64,000 bases of DNA from Halobacteriovoraceae bacterium (GCA_002707495.1 PAMZ01000022.1:62001-126000); one strand, 5' to 3'; positions 30,380 to 39,563 are shown, counted from the stretch's first letter. A program made the numbers and translations. Notes: generated by a model not told the origin, from the letters alone.

Positions 30380-31428
30380 GAAGCCTCTCGCTTGGACTTA
30401 AACCTTGGTTTAACCTCCTCCAAATAAATTCCTTTAATGAGAAGAACAATGAGAATAGCAGCACTTAAAGATTGCCACCAAGAACCACTATGGGAATGCT
30501 CCAAAAGTATTTCATTTATTTGAACTGTAAAAAAACGGCTATAGAGGTAATCGACCAAAAAGGAAAATCCAAGTGCCACAATAACAATAGAAAAGATGTT
30601 AAGGATGACTCCTCTTTTCCCAATATATTTTTGAAGAACCGCTATATTGGAAATATTTGTAGATGGCCCAACTAAGAGAAGTAGTAGTGCGGAACCAGGA
30701 GACAAACCCTTTAACATCAAAGAAGCCGCAATAGGAGTAGAGGCTGAAGCGCAGATATAAAGTGGAATTCCAATCACCAGAATCATCAATCTATCCTCTA
30801 ACATAGAAAGGCTGGCAAAATAATTTTCTGGAACAATATAATCAATCATTGCTCCAAGAAGAATTCCTATTGTGAGCCATCCAGCAATATCGTCACTAAG
30901 CTTTCCAAATCCATATTGAAATACCTGTTTTATTCTATCTGAGAAAGCAATTTTTTTAACTTCCTCTTTTTTCGAATGACAGCAATGTCCATCACTCGAA
31001 GCTTCTTCTTCCAATGGCATCACATTCTCCTTATTTAAGAAAAATTGCAAAGTACCTGCGAAAAAAGCCGAGCAAAAGGCAGCAATGGGTCGAATAATAG
31101 TCATCGGTAAATCCATAAGAGCATAGGTAATAGAAATAGAATCAATTCCCGACTCTGGAGTTGAAATTAAAAAGGCAGATGTAGCCGCATTCGAAGCTCC
31201 ATTTTTTTTCAATGTAACCGCCGTAGGGATAACTGAACAAGAGCAAAGTGGAAGTGGGACCCCAATAAGGGAGGCTTTGAATATACTACTGAACCTGTGC
31301 GCTCCAAGCCAGCTTTTAAGCTTTGATGTGGGAACAAACTGATTAATGATCCCAGAGACAAAAAATCCTAATAAAAGATAAGGTGCTGAAACCAATAAAT
31401 ATGACCATAATACATCTAAATAAGTCAT
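30370..31428 (-). CDS. Permease of the DUF318/ArsP-like (SO_0444) metal efflux family
   Basis: 352 residues, about eight to ten membrane helices in two repeats. The signature PLPLCSCSVIPTA with paired cysteines in helix, SAFLISTPESGIDS and the second-half LYICASASTPIAASL identify the permease family that includes ArsP and the SO_0444 Cu/Zn exporters. A histidine/cysteine stretch in the central loop (DGHCCHSKKEE) could bind metal. It would export a soft metal or organo-arsenical; the exact substrate is not decided. It is first in an operon with the SDR and sugar dehydrogenase. Confidence 0.85.
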   Translation of the reverse strand: MTYLDVLWSYLLVSAPYLLLGFFVSGIINQFVPTSKLKSWLGAHRFSSIFKASLIGVPLPLCSCSVIPTAVTLKKNGASNAATSAFLISTPESGIDSISITYALMDLPMTIIRPIAAFCSAFFAGTLQFFLNKENVMPLEEEASSDGHCCHSKKEEVKKIAFSDRIKQVFQYGFGKLSDDIAGWLTIGILLGAMIDYIVPENYFASLSMLEDRLMILVIGIPLYICASASTPIAASLMLKGLSPGSALLLLLVGPSTNISNIAVLQKYIGKRGVILNIFSIVIVALGFSFLVDYLYSRFFTVQINEILLEHSHSGSWWQSLSAAILIVLLIKGIYLEEVKPRFKSKREASCH

Positions 31429-31499
31429 GGAGCCTCCACCTCGAGCTTAACATAAAGCTAGTCGTTTCACGATTAAAATTGGTGAGACTCAAAGTAAAA

Positions 31500-32735
31500 T
31501 TAGTAAGTTTCCTCATCTCCAGTAAGTGGAGTGGTACGTATTGTGCAGGACAGCCGATCCTCTCGACAATTTAGGTGATTCTGAAGCGTTGGGTTGTATT
31601 TCACTAGATTTTGTAATCGTTCAATCCCTGAAGAGTGGCCTGCTTCCGACTCAGTGGATCCAGCTTGGCAAAGTTGAAAAGCTAGGGCTTGGAACTCTTC
31701 TAGAGAAACATTTGGACGAGTATTTTCTACCAGCGTGTGAGCCAACAAATCAGCCAGGTCTTCACCAATTTCTTTTTTATTGGATCGATCTGAATACATA
31801 CAAGCCCGGTGTCTTTTTTTAATGTCTTCTCTCGAGCCTCTGGATAGTCTCATAGCAGCGATTCGATCTACGTGTGCTGTATAATGATGAGCCATTTCAT
31901 GAGCCATGACAAAATCAACAAAATAATCATTCACGGGGTTCATATTGGCCAAAACAAGATTTTGATTGGCTAGAATTGATGTGGTTTGATCACGGACAAT
32001 ATTAACAACTCCAAATATACTTCTTAAACTAGTCGGACTTATCAATAAGCCTGCATTAATACCTAAATCCAATTCTGTAAATTGGAGACCTTGAACCATT
32101 GTGTCTGAAAGACTCTCCATAACCAATTCAGAAGATCTCTCCGACATAAGTGTTCCCGGAAGGCGCCTAAGGATTCGATTCATTTGATTCAAATTTGACT
32201 CGCTATTAGGAGCGAGTTCAAAATACCATGGATTTTGTAACGCACTTCCTAGTGACTCACCGTAGGTTCTGAACTTTTGACGAAGCCTTTCTTCACTTGC
32301 TTGATAGTCTGGCGTATCAAAAATTGAATTAAATAATTCTGTCGCTCGATTCAATTTCCAATATCTTAGACAGAGTTCTTCAGGGCTCGGAGCATTTTCA
32401 GCTGGTAGTTGAGGTCCTGAATTACAAAGATCAACCTCTAAATCTGAGATAGCTAAGTCTATCGGGCCTGAGCCTTCAATAGTTCTTGCATCCTCCATGG
32501 ATTCTATTTTTGATATTGCTTCAATATCATTATTGATTGCAGTTAGCTCTTCTGACATTGCGAATTCAACATCCGGCAGTCCTGCTTCACAAGCCTGGTC
32601 GAAAAACGCTTGAGTTGCCTCTTCGCAACTTAGTTGTTGAAGGCTCAACTGCTCTGGTGGAAGAGTATTCTGACCACATTCCTCAGCTAAAGTGTAAGTA
32701 CTAAATATAATTAAAAAAATCGCAACCTTCATCAA
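31500..32735 (-). CDS. Secreted zinc metalloprotease (HExxH gluzincin-like)
   Basis: 411 residues with a signal peptide (about 17 residues) and eight or more cysteines in the mature protein. The zinc motif is H279-E-M-A-H283 (VMAHEMAHHYTAH). E325 in KEIGEDLADLLAH lies about 40 residues later and is a plausible third ligand, giving an E-x-x-x-D pattern. The N-terminal 250 residues are helical and acidic, with no recognised family. Exported, cysteine-stabilised proteases like this are plentiful in predatory bacteria. It is transcribed alone, with tRNA-Asp upstream on the other strand. Confidence 0.8.
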   Translation of the reverse strand: MMKVAIFLIIFSTYTLAEECGQNTLPPEQLSLQQLSCEEATQAFFDQACEAGLPDVEFAMSEELTAINNDIEAISKIESMEDARTIEGSGPIDLAISDLEVDLCNSGPQLPAENAPSPEELCLRYWKLNRATELFNSIFDTPDYQASEERLRQKFRTYGESLGSALQNPWYFELAPNSESNLNQMNRILRRLPGTLMSERSSELVMESLSDTMVQGLQFTELDLGINAGLLISPTSLRSIFGVVNIVRDQTTSILANQNLVLANMNPVNDYFVDFVMAHEMAHHYTAHVDRIAAMRLSRGSREDIKKRHRACMYSDRSNKKEIGEDLADLLAHTLVENTRPNVSLEEFQALAFQLCQAGSTESEAGHSSGIERLQNLVKYNPTLQNHLNCREDRLSCTIRTTPLTGDEETY

Positions 32736-32824
32736 ATACCTTCTCGGAGACTTGAAGGTATAAGTTCAAGTCTGAGCACAATGCAGCAAAATTGTCCTAT
32801 CCGCATAATTTTCCAACAAAGAAG

Positions 32825-32853
32825 TTGACGGAACTGCCCTAACTTTCTATATT
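32825..32853 (+). promoter_or_regulatory. Promoter of the tRNA-Asp transcription unit
   Basis: TTGACG (32825-32830), 17-base spacer, TATATT (32848-32853), 15 bases before the tRNA. The layout is almost identical to that of the tRNA-Leu promoter at 4126-4154. Confidence 0.8.
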
Positions 32854-32868
32854 ACTTCTTACCCAAGC

Positions 32869-32945
32869 GGGGGCGTAGTTAAGTTGGTTATAACGTCTGC
32901 CTGTCACGCAGAAGGCCGAGGGTTCGAGTCCCTTCGCTCCCGCCA
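32869..32945 (+). tRNA. tRNA-Asp(GTC)
   Basis: 77 bases including encoded CCA. The acceptor GGGGGCG pairs with CGCTCCC (one G-U), the discriminator is G, the D-arm contains AGTTGGTTA, the anticodon arm TCTGC/GCAGA has loop CTGTCAC (anticodon GTC), and the T-arm is GAGGG/CCCTT-type with loop TTCGAGT. It heads a transcript that continues through the structured tail element to a terminator at 33216-33242. Confidence 0.95.
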
Positions 32946-33215
32946 TTTTCTTTTGAAATCCTAGAAAATTCGTCGTTACCTCACCAGTTCATTTGCTGCG
33001 GAGTACTTGTGTGTACGCCTCACTCATTCACTAGCTTGTGCCTAGAATTTTCTAGGATTTGAAAAGAAAAAAATATGGAGTGAAGGGACGAGAAGTGAGT
33101 TGACCGCGCCATCAGGCGATGAGCGAGCCGGATGCGAGCGGAAGGTCAATGAACTGGCGAGAAATCAATAAACACGAAATGTTTGATTTCGGGGAGTCCC
33201 GCTCCCGCCATTTTC
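32946..33215 (+). ncRNA. tRNA-tail structured element, copy B (after tRNA-Asp)
   Basis: Begins right after the CCA. A 25-bp stem with one mismatch pairs 32946-32970 with 33046-33070 and encloses a 75-base loop. A second stem pairs TTGACC (33100-33105) with GGTCAA (33144-33149) and encloses hairpin CGCC-ATCA-GGCG and the block GATGCGAGCGGAAGG. A third hairpin, GAAATCA...TGATTTC, lies at 33161-33190. The element ends with GAGTCCC plus GCTCCCGCCATTTTC (33194-33215), copying the 3' end of tRNA-Asp and its trailer. Shared order and motifs with copy A (13059-13330), with compensating stem changes, indicate a conserved RNA structure made as part of the tRNA transcript. Confidence 0.68.
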
Positions 33216-33242
33216 AAGATTTCCGGAGGAAATCTTTTTTTT
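33216..33242 (+). terminator. Rho-independent terminator of the tRNA-Asp/tail unit
   Basis: AAGATTTCC, loop GGA, GGAAATCTT (9-bp perfect stem), followed by a run of T residues to 33242. It lies immediately after the duplicated tRNA 3' end, so the tail element is transcribed with the tRNA. The rest of the gap, 33243-33393, shows no gene or clear signal apart from the leader of the next gene. Confidence 0.92.
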
Positions 33243-33393
33243 GCCCGCGAACTAGGTCAAACCTAATATTTGCACTTTATGTGTTGAAATCTCATCATTT
33301 CCTTTAAAGACTCTAGAATCAAGTTTTTCCCCTCCAATATATTCTACTTTTGGAATTTGAAACGAATTCACGTTCAAAATGAGGAGATAAAAA

Positions 33394-34014
33394 ATGAAAA
33401 AAATTGCCTGTTTATGTCTACTATCCAGTTCAATAGTTTTTGCCCAGGAAAACACAAGTATGACCCAATCGAATAGTGATATGGAAAATTCACTAATTTT
33501 TTCTGTATTCGGAGTGGCCTCTGAAACTGAAAAAGAAGTCAGAAATGAAGTCGACCGTAGTGAATATGACAAAGGTTACGGTTTATTTGTAGAAGGTAAT
33601 TTTAATGACCACTTTGGTGTTGAAACTGGTGCCTATATCATTAAAAGACAATATGAAGTTTCCAATAGATTCGGATCTATTACAACTAGTGTTGATAGGC
33701 TCACTGTACCCGTTTTAGCTAAATTCTGGTTAGCGGACTTTTTCTCTGTCGGTATAGGTCCCTACGCTTCTTTTTCGATTGGAGATGAAAGAACAGACGT
33801 AAACCTTGCAGGAATTAATATAGCTTCAAGCGAGTCAAAAGCCTCAGAAGACCAAGAGATCGGTCTAGAAACATCTGCAACTTTTAATCTTGCAGTTAAT
33901 GATAAAACGGGTGTTTTCGCAGAAGGAAGATATTCAAGACCTTTTGATAATGAAGCCAATGATCAATTCGTAAATCACGTAAGTCTACTTGCCGGCTTAA
34001 AGGTTGACTTATAA
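33394..34014 (+). CDS. Small outer-membrane beta-barrel protein
   Basis: 206 residues with a signal peptide (MKKIACLCLLSSSIVFA) and regularly alternating beta strands (GYGLFVEGNFNDHFGVETGAYII, VGIGPYASFSIG, TGVFAEGRYSR), ending in a strand LLAGLKVDL. This is the pattern of an OmpA/OmpW-like 8-strand barrel, but with no recognisable family motif. GAGGAG lies upstream of the ATG. It is followed by a strong terminator and transcribed alone. Possible porin-like or surface-structural role. Confidence 0.7.
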   Translation: MKKIACLCLLSSSIVFAQENTSMTQSNSDMENSLIFSVFGVASETEKEVRNEVDRSEYDKGYGLFVEGNFNDHFGVETGAYIIKRQYEVSNRFGSITTSVDRLTVPVLAKFWLADFFSVGIGPYASFSIGDERTDVNLAGINIASSESKASEDQEIGLETSATFNLAVNDKTGVFAEGRYSRPFDNEANDQFVNHVSLLAGLKVDL

Positions 34015-34038
34015 AACGGCAATAACGAAATCAAAATT

Positions 34039-34062
34039 AGTGGGTAGTCATGACTACCCACT
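34039..34062. terminator. Bidirectional terminator between convergent genes
   Basis: A perfect 24-base palindrome (AGTGGGTAGT, CATG, ACTACCCACT) followed by TTT on the right. It separates the beta-barrel gene from the convergent M1-type peptidase gene. Confidence 0.75.
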
Positions 34063-34067
34063 TTCGT

Positions 34068-35792
34068 TCACATACCTGAGAGTCTATACCACTGTGGACT
34101 CTCCGAATCATCACTATCACATGCAAGCTTCACTGACTCTCGACCATCGTTATAATTTAGTATAAGACTTCCCTTCTCCTGGCAAATAGACTCGATTTCT
34201 CTCAGCAATTGCCCCCCTCCTTTACCAAAGCTTTTACCTTGGGCACCAACGAAGACGTATTCCTCCTTCTTTAAGATTGAACATGTTTCATTTCCTCTAA
34301 CCTTAAAAACAGATCCATGTCCATAAACATCTACCCGACCTTGGCAATCTTTTCGCATCATACTTGAAATCAAGTTTTGATAAAATTTGCTGGAAAACTC
34401 AGGAGGTAAGTTTTCAGGGTCTGAGAGAGGTTTTATTCCTGCATATTTGGCAATTTGTTCTAACCAATATTCAGAGCGACCACGTTCCTCCCACTCTAAT
34501 TCAAATATGAGTTCAGAAAGTCTTTTTTGTTTAAATTCGTTTTTTAAGATCGAGTGAAAATCTTCACTATTATATTTTCCATTTTGAGTCTTGGCTTTAT
34601 TAAGCAGCTTTTCCCAAAATGCATACATATCACTATTTTGATTTCTTAAAACTTTATCTAAAGTGAGCCATATAAAAGCACCACAATGATAATAATTCTT
34701 ATAACGTCGAAGTTTTGATGACATATTAAGGGGGATTGAATTCAAGTCAGACCTACAAAAATTATAAGACCTTTCAAAATTTTGTTTCAATCTCAATTTG
34801 CTGATTAATCCAAGGTCGAGTAATGCTTTGAAAGCAAAAGCATCTGCCCCTCCCTCATGAAGCCAAGCGGCTCGACTATCATTATTATTAAACATTCCAC
34901 CATTCCAAAAATGGGCTACTTCATGGGCAAAAAACTTCGTTATCGTCTCAGTATTTTCATTGTTTTTTCTATGCCATCCCCTGCCTTCAATCGACAATTG
35001 CACAAGTCCTGGCAAAGTTCCCCCTGAATAACTTGTTCCCGGACGATTAATCTTCGAATAATCAAAATAAAGCACAGGTTTGAAGCTTAGGTCATGACCT
35101 GTTTTAAGGTTGTAGTATTGAACCAATTTTGGGAAAAAATGATTCAATTGATTCTTTATCCACCTTGGGATTTCTTGATCTATATAGGCTTTGACCCTGT
35201 TTGAATCTATTGGTTTAGTCTTGCCAAGAAACAAATAGGTTCCCTTTAAAGATTTGTCTTCCCACTTCATAACAGGAGAGGATGGAGTAGAGGCATATAG
35301 ACTCTGTTTCCATTGAACTTCTTCATCCACGTAAAAAAGATTTTGATGTTTGACTTGGACAGGGTGTACATAAAGATGACCAGTGTATATAAGTCGTCCT
35401 CCATCTGAAAACTTACGGAAAAATTCATAGTCTTTTGGAGTATGATCAAAATAAGACTCGAATTCTACTTCGAATTGATCAAATGATTCATCTTCAGAAA
35501 ATATACATTCTTGATTATCAATCAATTTAAATTTAAGACCTGGAGTCTTAATTTTCCACTCTTTTTGCCTAAATTGATTAATTTGCCTATGAAAGACAAC
35601 GGCTCTTTCTGCGACCGGTAAATCATATTTAACGATCCATTTGTCTTTTGCTTTTTCTTTAATAGTGATTTTAACTTTATTAGGTCGCTGAGATTTTGAA
35701 ACTTTTTCCTTTAAGCTACCACAACTTAAGAGAGTCAAAGCAAAGCTCAACATAAAAACTTCAAACTTTAATATATGCTTTGAAATTGTCAT
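34068..35792 (-). CDS. Lipoprotein M1-type zinc metallopeptidase
   Basis: 574 residues. The lipobox LLSC gives lipidated C24, so it is anchored in the envelope. H290-E-V-A-H294 and E313 (WLHEGGADAFA) form the HExxH-x18-E signature of the M1/gluzincin aminopeptidase fold, with F-A-H-E-V-A-H-F-W-N as expected. The N-terminal 200 residues are beta-rich and the C-terminal region is helical. The canonical GxMEN exopeptidase motif is not seen, so it may be an endo-type or M61-like relative. It lies 8 bases downstream of the acyl-ACP thioesterase gene. Confidence 0.85.
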   Translation of the reverse strand: MTISKHILKFEVFMLSFALTLLSCGSLKEKVSKSQRPNKVKITIKEKAKDKWIVKYDLPVAERAVVFHRQINQFRQKEWKIKTPGLKFKLIDNQECIFSEDESFDQFEVEFESYFDHTPKDYEFFRKFSDGGRLIYTGHLYVHPVQVKHQNLFYVDEEVQWKQSLYASTPSSPVMKWEDKSLKGTYLFLGKTKPIDSNRVKAYIDQEIPRWIKNQLNHFFPKLVQYYNLKTGHDLSFKPVLYFDYSKINRPGTSYSGGTLPGLVQLSIEGRGWHRKNNENTETITKFFAHEVAHFWNGGMFNNNDSRAAWLHEGGADAFAFKALLDLGLISKLRLKQNFERSYNFCRSDLNSIPLNMSSKLRRYKNYYHCGAFIWLTLDKVLRNQNSDMYAFWEKLLNKAKTQNGKYNSEDFHSILKNEFKQKRLSELIFELEWEERGRSEYWLEQIAKYAGIKPLSDPENLPPEFSSKFYQNLISSMMRKDCQGRVDVYGHGSVFKVRGNETCSILKKEEYVFVGAQGKSFGKGGGQLLREIESICQEKGSLILNYNDGRESVKLACDSDDSESPQWYRLSGM

Positions 35793-35800
35793 CTTAGCTT

Positions 35801-36544
35801 TTAAAACTTTCCTTTAAAATTCGAAACGAATACTGGTTTATCACTTCCTTTAATTAAGCCAACAAACTGGGTATCAACTTCACTAGCGCCTTTTTCTGAG
35901 CGTAGAATTTTAATATGATCATCGAGTTTTGCTTCAGAGAGAAAATTAATTTCAAACTCAGAAAGAAAAAGTTTCTTATGATATTGAAGTTCAATTGTAT
36001 CTAAAACCCATTGAGTGTATTTCGTGTTATTGACATGATTATTGATATCTAAATCGGTGACCCTAACTATTCGCTCACCTGAATCCTGAAACTCATCTCT
36101 CTTGACTAATTTTTCAGCCTTAAATGGCAAACAATAGTCTTCTCTAGCTCTCACAGTGACTGGGAAATCTTCAAGTTTTGCCATCTTTCTCGTTTCTCCA
36201 TCCATTAAAAGCCAGGAAACGGAACACTCACCAATTAAATTGTCTTCTAGATAGAACTCAATGTCTCGATAAACGATTTTACCAGAAAGAAGCCTAATCC
36301 AAGTTTTGAAACGTAGCTTATCATTCCATTTAGGCCACTTTTTCACCTGAATTCTTTGTCCAACAAGAACCCAGAATTTATTTAATTTAATTTGAGCTTC
36401 ATAACCAAACCCTTGAACTTCAGCATGTTGGCTTGAAAGATCCTGAATAATATTGAGAAGACCAAAAATACCCAGTTTTCCATTAATATTAATCATGGGC
36501 AGACTAACTTCATATTCTTTTTCAAATATAATTGATTCGTTCAC
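35801..36544 (-). CDS. Acyl-ACP thioesterase (FatA/FatB-like)
   Basis: 247 residues with two hot-dog halves. The N-terminal half has EYEVSLPMININGKLGIFGLLNIIQD; the second has VTDLDINNHVNNTKYTQWVLD, the D-x-N-x-H-V-N-N block with the catalytic Asn/His of bacterial FatA-type enzymes. It releases free fatty acids from acyl-ACP in the cytoplasm, setting acyl-chain length. It precedes the M1-type peptidase gene by 8 bases in the same direction. Length is typical of bacterial members. Confidence 0.92.
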   Translation of the reverse strand: MNESIIFEKEYEVSLPMININGKLGIFGLLNIIQDLSSQHAEVQGFGYEAQIKLNKFWVLVGQRIQVKKWPKWNDKLRFKTWIRLLSGKIVYRDIEFYLEDNLIGECSVSWLLMDGETRKMAKLEDFPVTVRAREDYCLPFKAEKLVKRDEFQDSGERIVRVTDLDINNHVNNTKYTQWVLDTIELQYHKKLFLSEFEINFLSEAKLDDHIKILRSEKGASEVDTQFVGLIKGSDKPVFVSNFKGKF

Positions 36545-36599
36545 AATGTACCTTTGTATTTTTATTAGCTATCGCAGTATAAATCTTTTTGTCAGATAC

Positions 36600-39563
36600 T
36601 CAAGGCGCAAAATTTAAATTATTTCTTTGATTATAAATTCTGACTGCGTTAGTGAACTCTTCTTGTAGAATTCTCTGCTGAGTCCCTGTTAAGCCCCCAT
36701 TTGTAATCAATTCGACAGCTCCAGAACCAGGACTCGTTCCTTGCATATTTGTAGCAAAAATTAGGCTGCGCAATTCATCTTGGGTGAATCTAGATTCAAG
36801 TCTGGCCCTTAAGGTTTTTTCGATCCCTTCCCCTTGAGCTGCAATGACCGCTCGAGAATTTACATCTGCCATTCCTGCAGGAAAAAAGCTCACCCTCATA
36901 CTAGAAGGTACACCTGCCTCAGCCTGGGCTAGAATCAATTCCCTCTGAATTTGAGGAGTAATAACACCAGAGGGAATGGCAACTAAGTCATCACCGCTAA
37001 CAGTGATATCAACAGTAATATTATGTCGTCCTAATACTTCAGTAATAGTTTCTCGAGAACGAGTTTTTAATCCATCTAAAAAATCAGTGACTCCTCCTTC
37101 CCTAATTCGAGTCGCAGCAATCGCATCATTCAAGTCAGAGTTTTCAGCGAGAGCTCTCGCAGTAGCTTCTGCATTGAGACTCCCCACTCCTGCGAAATCG
37201 ATGGTCATCCCCCCGTTAACACCAGCTGAAAAATCATGTGACTCTCTTCTCGCTAAAAGTAAACCAGGTGAAAATTGATCAATATTTTCAAAGTAATCTC
37301 TAAATTGTTGGATGTTTTCTGCACCAAGATTTAGACCGTGCCTATTATTCAAAATGCGAGCAACTTCAGAATTGTCAGATTTTTTTCTTAATAACTCGAA
37401 TACTGCGGGTGTTGGCGTTCCATGCCTACTTATTAATGGAGTATCTCCGTATCTCATTCGAAGCCCGCTGATTTGGCCTTGAGTGAGTTGAAACGTCTCT
37501 GTTACATCAGACCAAGTGCTAAAAGGAGGAAATCTAGCTTGAACATTAGCATGATCTCCCGTCCTTCCAATCCCACTACCAAACCATTCAGAACCTAAAG
37601 CTTCAGTAGTTATTGTTGTGTAGTTATTATCTCTTAATTCTTGCATAAACCTATCATCAACTTCATCCAGGATTCTACGAAGCTGGCTCATTAATTCATC
37701 TTCAGCTCCAGGGGGACCTCGAATCGCAAACCTTGCCCCCTTATAGTCGGAGTAAGGAAGTAAGCTCAAACTTGGATTTTCTCTTTGAAAGCGAATCAGC
37801 GCCTCTTGAATCATAGCATTGTGACGATTGGTAAGTGCATCCACTAGGGCCTTATCTTCTAAATTATCATTTAACCATTTTAGACTTTGATTTTGAGAGT
37901 CTATAAAAACAACGCCTGGCTGAGGCTCTGATTGTCTTGCTAGTTCCAAGAATGCTTCATTTGCATTTTCATCTGCAATACTTCTCGTGGCATAATTTTG
38001 TCTGAGTAATTGCTCACTGGTAGAGGGAGGGAGTTCTTGAGTGACTTCATCTAAAATTTCATTTGGGGCAACTGTATTTAATCTCGAAGAGGGAGGAGAA
38101 ACACCTGAAGATCTAGGTGGGGTTGGCGCTATAGTGTCTGCTGGTGCCCTGACTATAATCTCATCAGCTTCTGAGGCAATTTCATCAGCAGCAGATATAG
38201 GTGCCGGAGTCATTCTTGCAACATCATCTGCATTTCTGAACATTTTTCTTGCACTAGCCGCCGTCATTGTCCCTGGTAAGAGCCAAGTGGAAAGGCAAGC
38301 CACAATACTTGCTTCAGATTTTATCTCATACATTTGCTTTTCGGGATTACATTCATTACTGGCTTTTGAAGCGAGATATTCCTCGGGCATACAAGAGTCG
38401 ATCATATCTCTTGTTAGAGCGTAAGTTTCACCATAGGCTTCCATACCAGTTGTTAGTCCCGCTCCAAACAGCATTAAAGAAATAGAACTTCTTTCAATGG
38501 TAGAGAAATTCATAGCTCTAGAGCTTAATCCAAGACGACCGAGCATAAGAGCACTTCTGGCCCTTAACATAACACCCGCTGTTGGAATTAAAATTGATGC
38601 AGCTATCTCCGCCACCATTCGTGAATTTGCACCGTCGACATAAGTCGAGTTATGACGACAAACTACATTTTGGATAAATTCAGGATCCATTTCAGCATTG
38701 ATTAGAGCATTATGAACAAGGCCATTAGTCACCAGTGATCTTCTAAAAGCAGCATCCTCATCTCGATTGATATGGAAATATCTTTTGCCCGATCCAACAG
38801 GTGACTCATAAGACTTTTCCGAAATTGCAGCAAACGAGTCACTTGCCTCGGTAGCAAGTCTTTTTATGACTTTATTGTATTCAGATCTAAATTCTTCTGC
38901 TGTAGGCGGAGGGACCATATTTGAAAGCTCAAGTAATTTTGATTTCATCGAAGGCCTGTTCCCCATCGGAATGGCTGAAACTAGCTCTTGAATACTTCGC
39001 CGATTCTCTATCGTTCTCTCTTGGTGAGCTCTTTCACTATCTAAGAAATTCATGGCGCAATCACCTGGAAAATAACTGGTACAACTTACCATATCAGATA
39101 CTAGGAGATGTCTTTCAAGAGATTCTTGAACCACTTCATCATTTTGACGGATATCCGATTTTGAAATTTGAAATTGATTCCAGGCTCGTTTTACGAGATT
39201 GTCGTCACTCAACTCCTCCATAGAAGTCTCTTCTTGAAGCTCGTTAGTCATATAATGTTCGTAAAAATCAGTCTGACATTTATTAAAATTATAGATTTCA
39301 AGAGCAGCTGAACTAAAGACGACATTATCTATGAGACTATTAAAATCCCTGGGAACTTCTGGTGTCGCGCGATAGGTATGATCGTCTCTATGCCAAAATG
39401 GCAAAGTACAACGATAACCAAAATATTCATCAACATCGCTTTCTTGCCAATCACAAGAACCAAAAACAGTTCCAAAACTTTGATCAACTTCTTCAAGCCA
39501 GCTAAGACTAAAGCTTGGAGAACAAATGCAAAAGAATAAGAAACTGAGAACAAAACTCTTCAT
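36600..39563 (-). CDS. Large secreted protein of unknown family (987 residues)
   Basis: A signal peptide (MKSFVLSFLFFCICSPSFS) is followed by a cysteine-containing N-terminal region, two hydrophobic stretches at roughly 315-340 and 355-375 that could insert in a membrane, a Pro/Ala-rich linker near 455-505 (APADTIAPTPPRSSG) and a C-terminal alpha/beta region of about 450 residues without cysteines. No catalytic motif is obvious. The two-part structure, with a secreted N-half, a flexible linker and a soluble C-half, resembles an exported effector or toxin-like protein, but nothing in the sequence proves this. It is transcribed alone. Confidence 0.75.
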   Translation of the reverse strand: MKSFVLSFLFFCICSPSFSLSWLEEVDQSFGTVFGSCDWQESDVDEYFGYRCTLPFWHRDDHTYRATPEVPRDFNSLIDNVVFSSAALEIYNFNKCQTDFYEHYMTNELQEETSMEELSDDNLVKRAWNQFQISKSDIRQNDEVVQESLERHLLVSDMVSCTSYFPGDCAMNFLDSERAHQERTIENRRSIQELVSAIPMGNRPSMKSKLLELSNMVPPPTAEEFRSEYNKVIKRLATEASDSFAAISEKSYESPVGSGKRYFHINRDEDAAFRRSLVTNGLVHNALINAEMDPEFIQNVVCRHNSTYVDGANSRMVAEIAASILIPTAGVMLRARSALMLGRLGLSSRAMNFSTIERSSISLMLFGAGLTTGMEAYGETYALTRDMIDSCMPEEYLASKASNECNPEKQMYEIKSEASIVACLSTWLLPGTMTAASARKMFRNADDVARMTPAPISAADEIASEADEIIVRAPADTIAPTPPRSSGVSPPSSRLNTVAPNEILDEVTQELPPSTSEQLLRQNYATRSIADENANEAFLELARQSEPQPGVVFIDSQNQSLKWLNDNLEDKALVDALTNRHNAMIQEALIRFQRENPSLSLLPYSDYKGARFAIRGPPGAEDELMSQLRRILDEVDDRFMQELRDNNYTTITTEALGSEWFGSGIGRTGDHANVQARFPPFSTWSDVTETFQLTQGQISGLRMRYGDTPLISRHGTPTPAVFELLRKKSDNSEVARILNNRHGLNLGAENIQQFRDYFENIDQFSPGLLLARRESHDFSAGVNGGMTIDFAGVGSLNAEATARALAENSDLNDAIAATRIREGGVTDFLDGLKTRSRETITEVLGRHNITVDITVSGDDLVAIPSGVITPQIQRELILAQAEAGVPSSMRVSFFPAGMADVNSRAVIAAQGEGIEKTLRARLESRFTQDELRSLIFATNMQGTSPGSGAVELITNGGLTGTQQRILQEEFTNAVRIYNQRNNLNFAP

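Noticed and set aside
33119-33307. Short frame across the end of tail element B and its terminator
   Set aside because: It overlaps the tRNA 3' mimic and the terminator hairpin and has no ribosome-binding site; the RNA-structure explanation is better.
33252-33572. Minus-strand frame of about 106 residues before the beta-barrel gene
   Set aside because: It runs antisense over the signal peptide and start of the well-supported gene at 33394 and has no protein-like composition.
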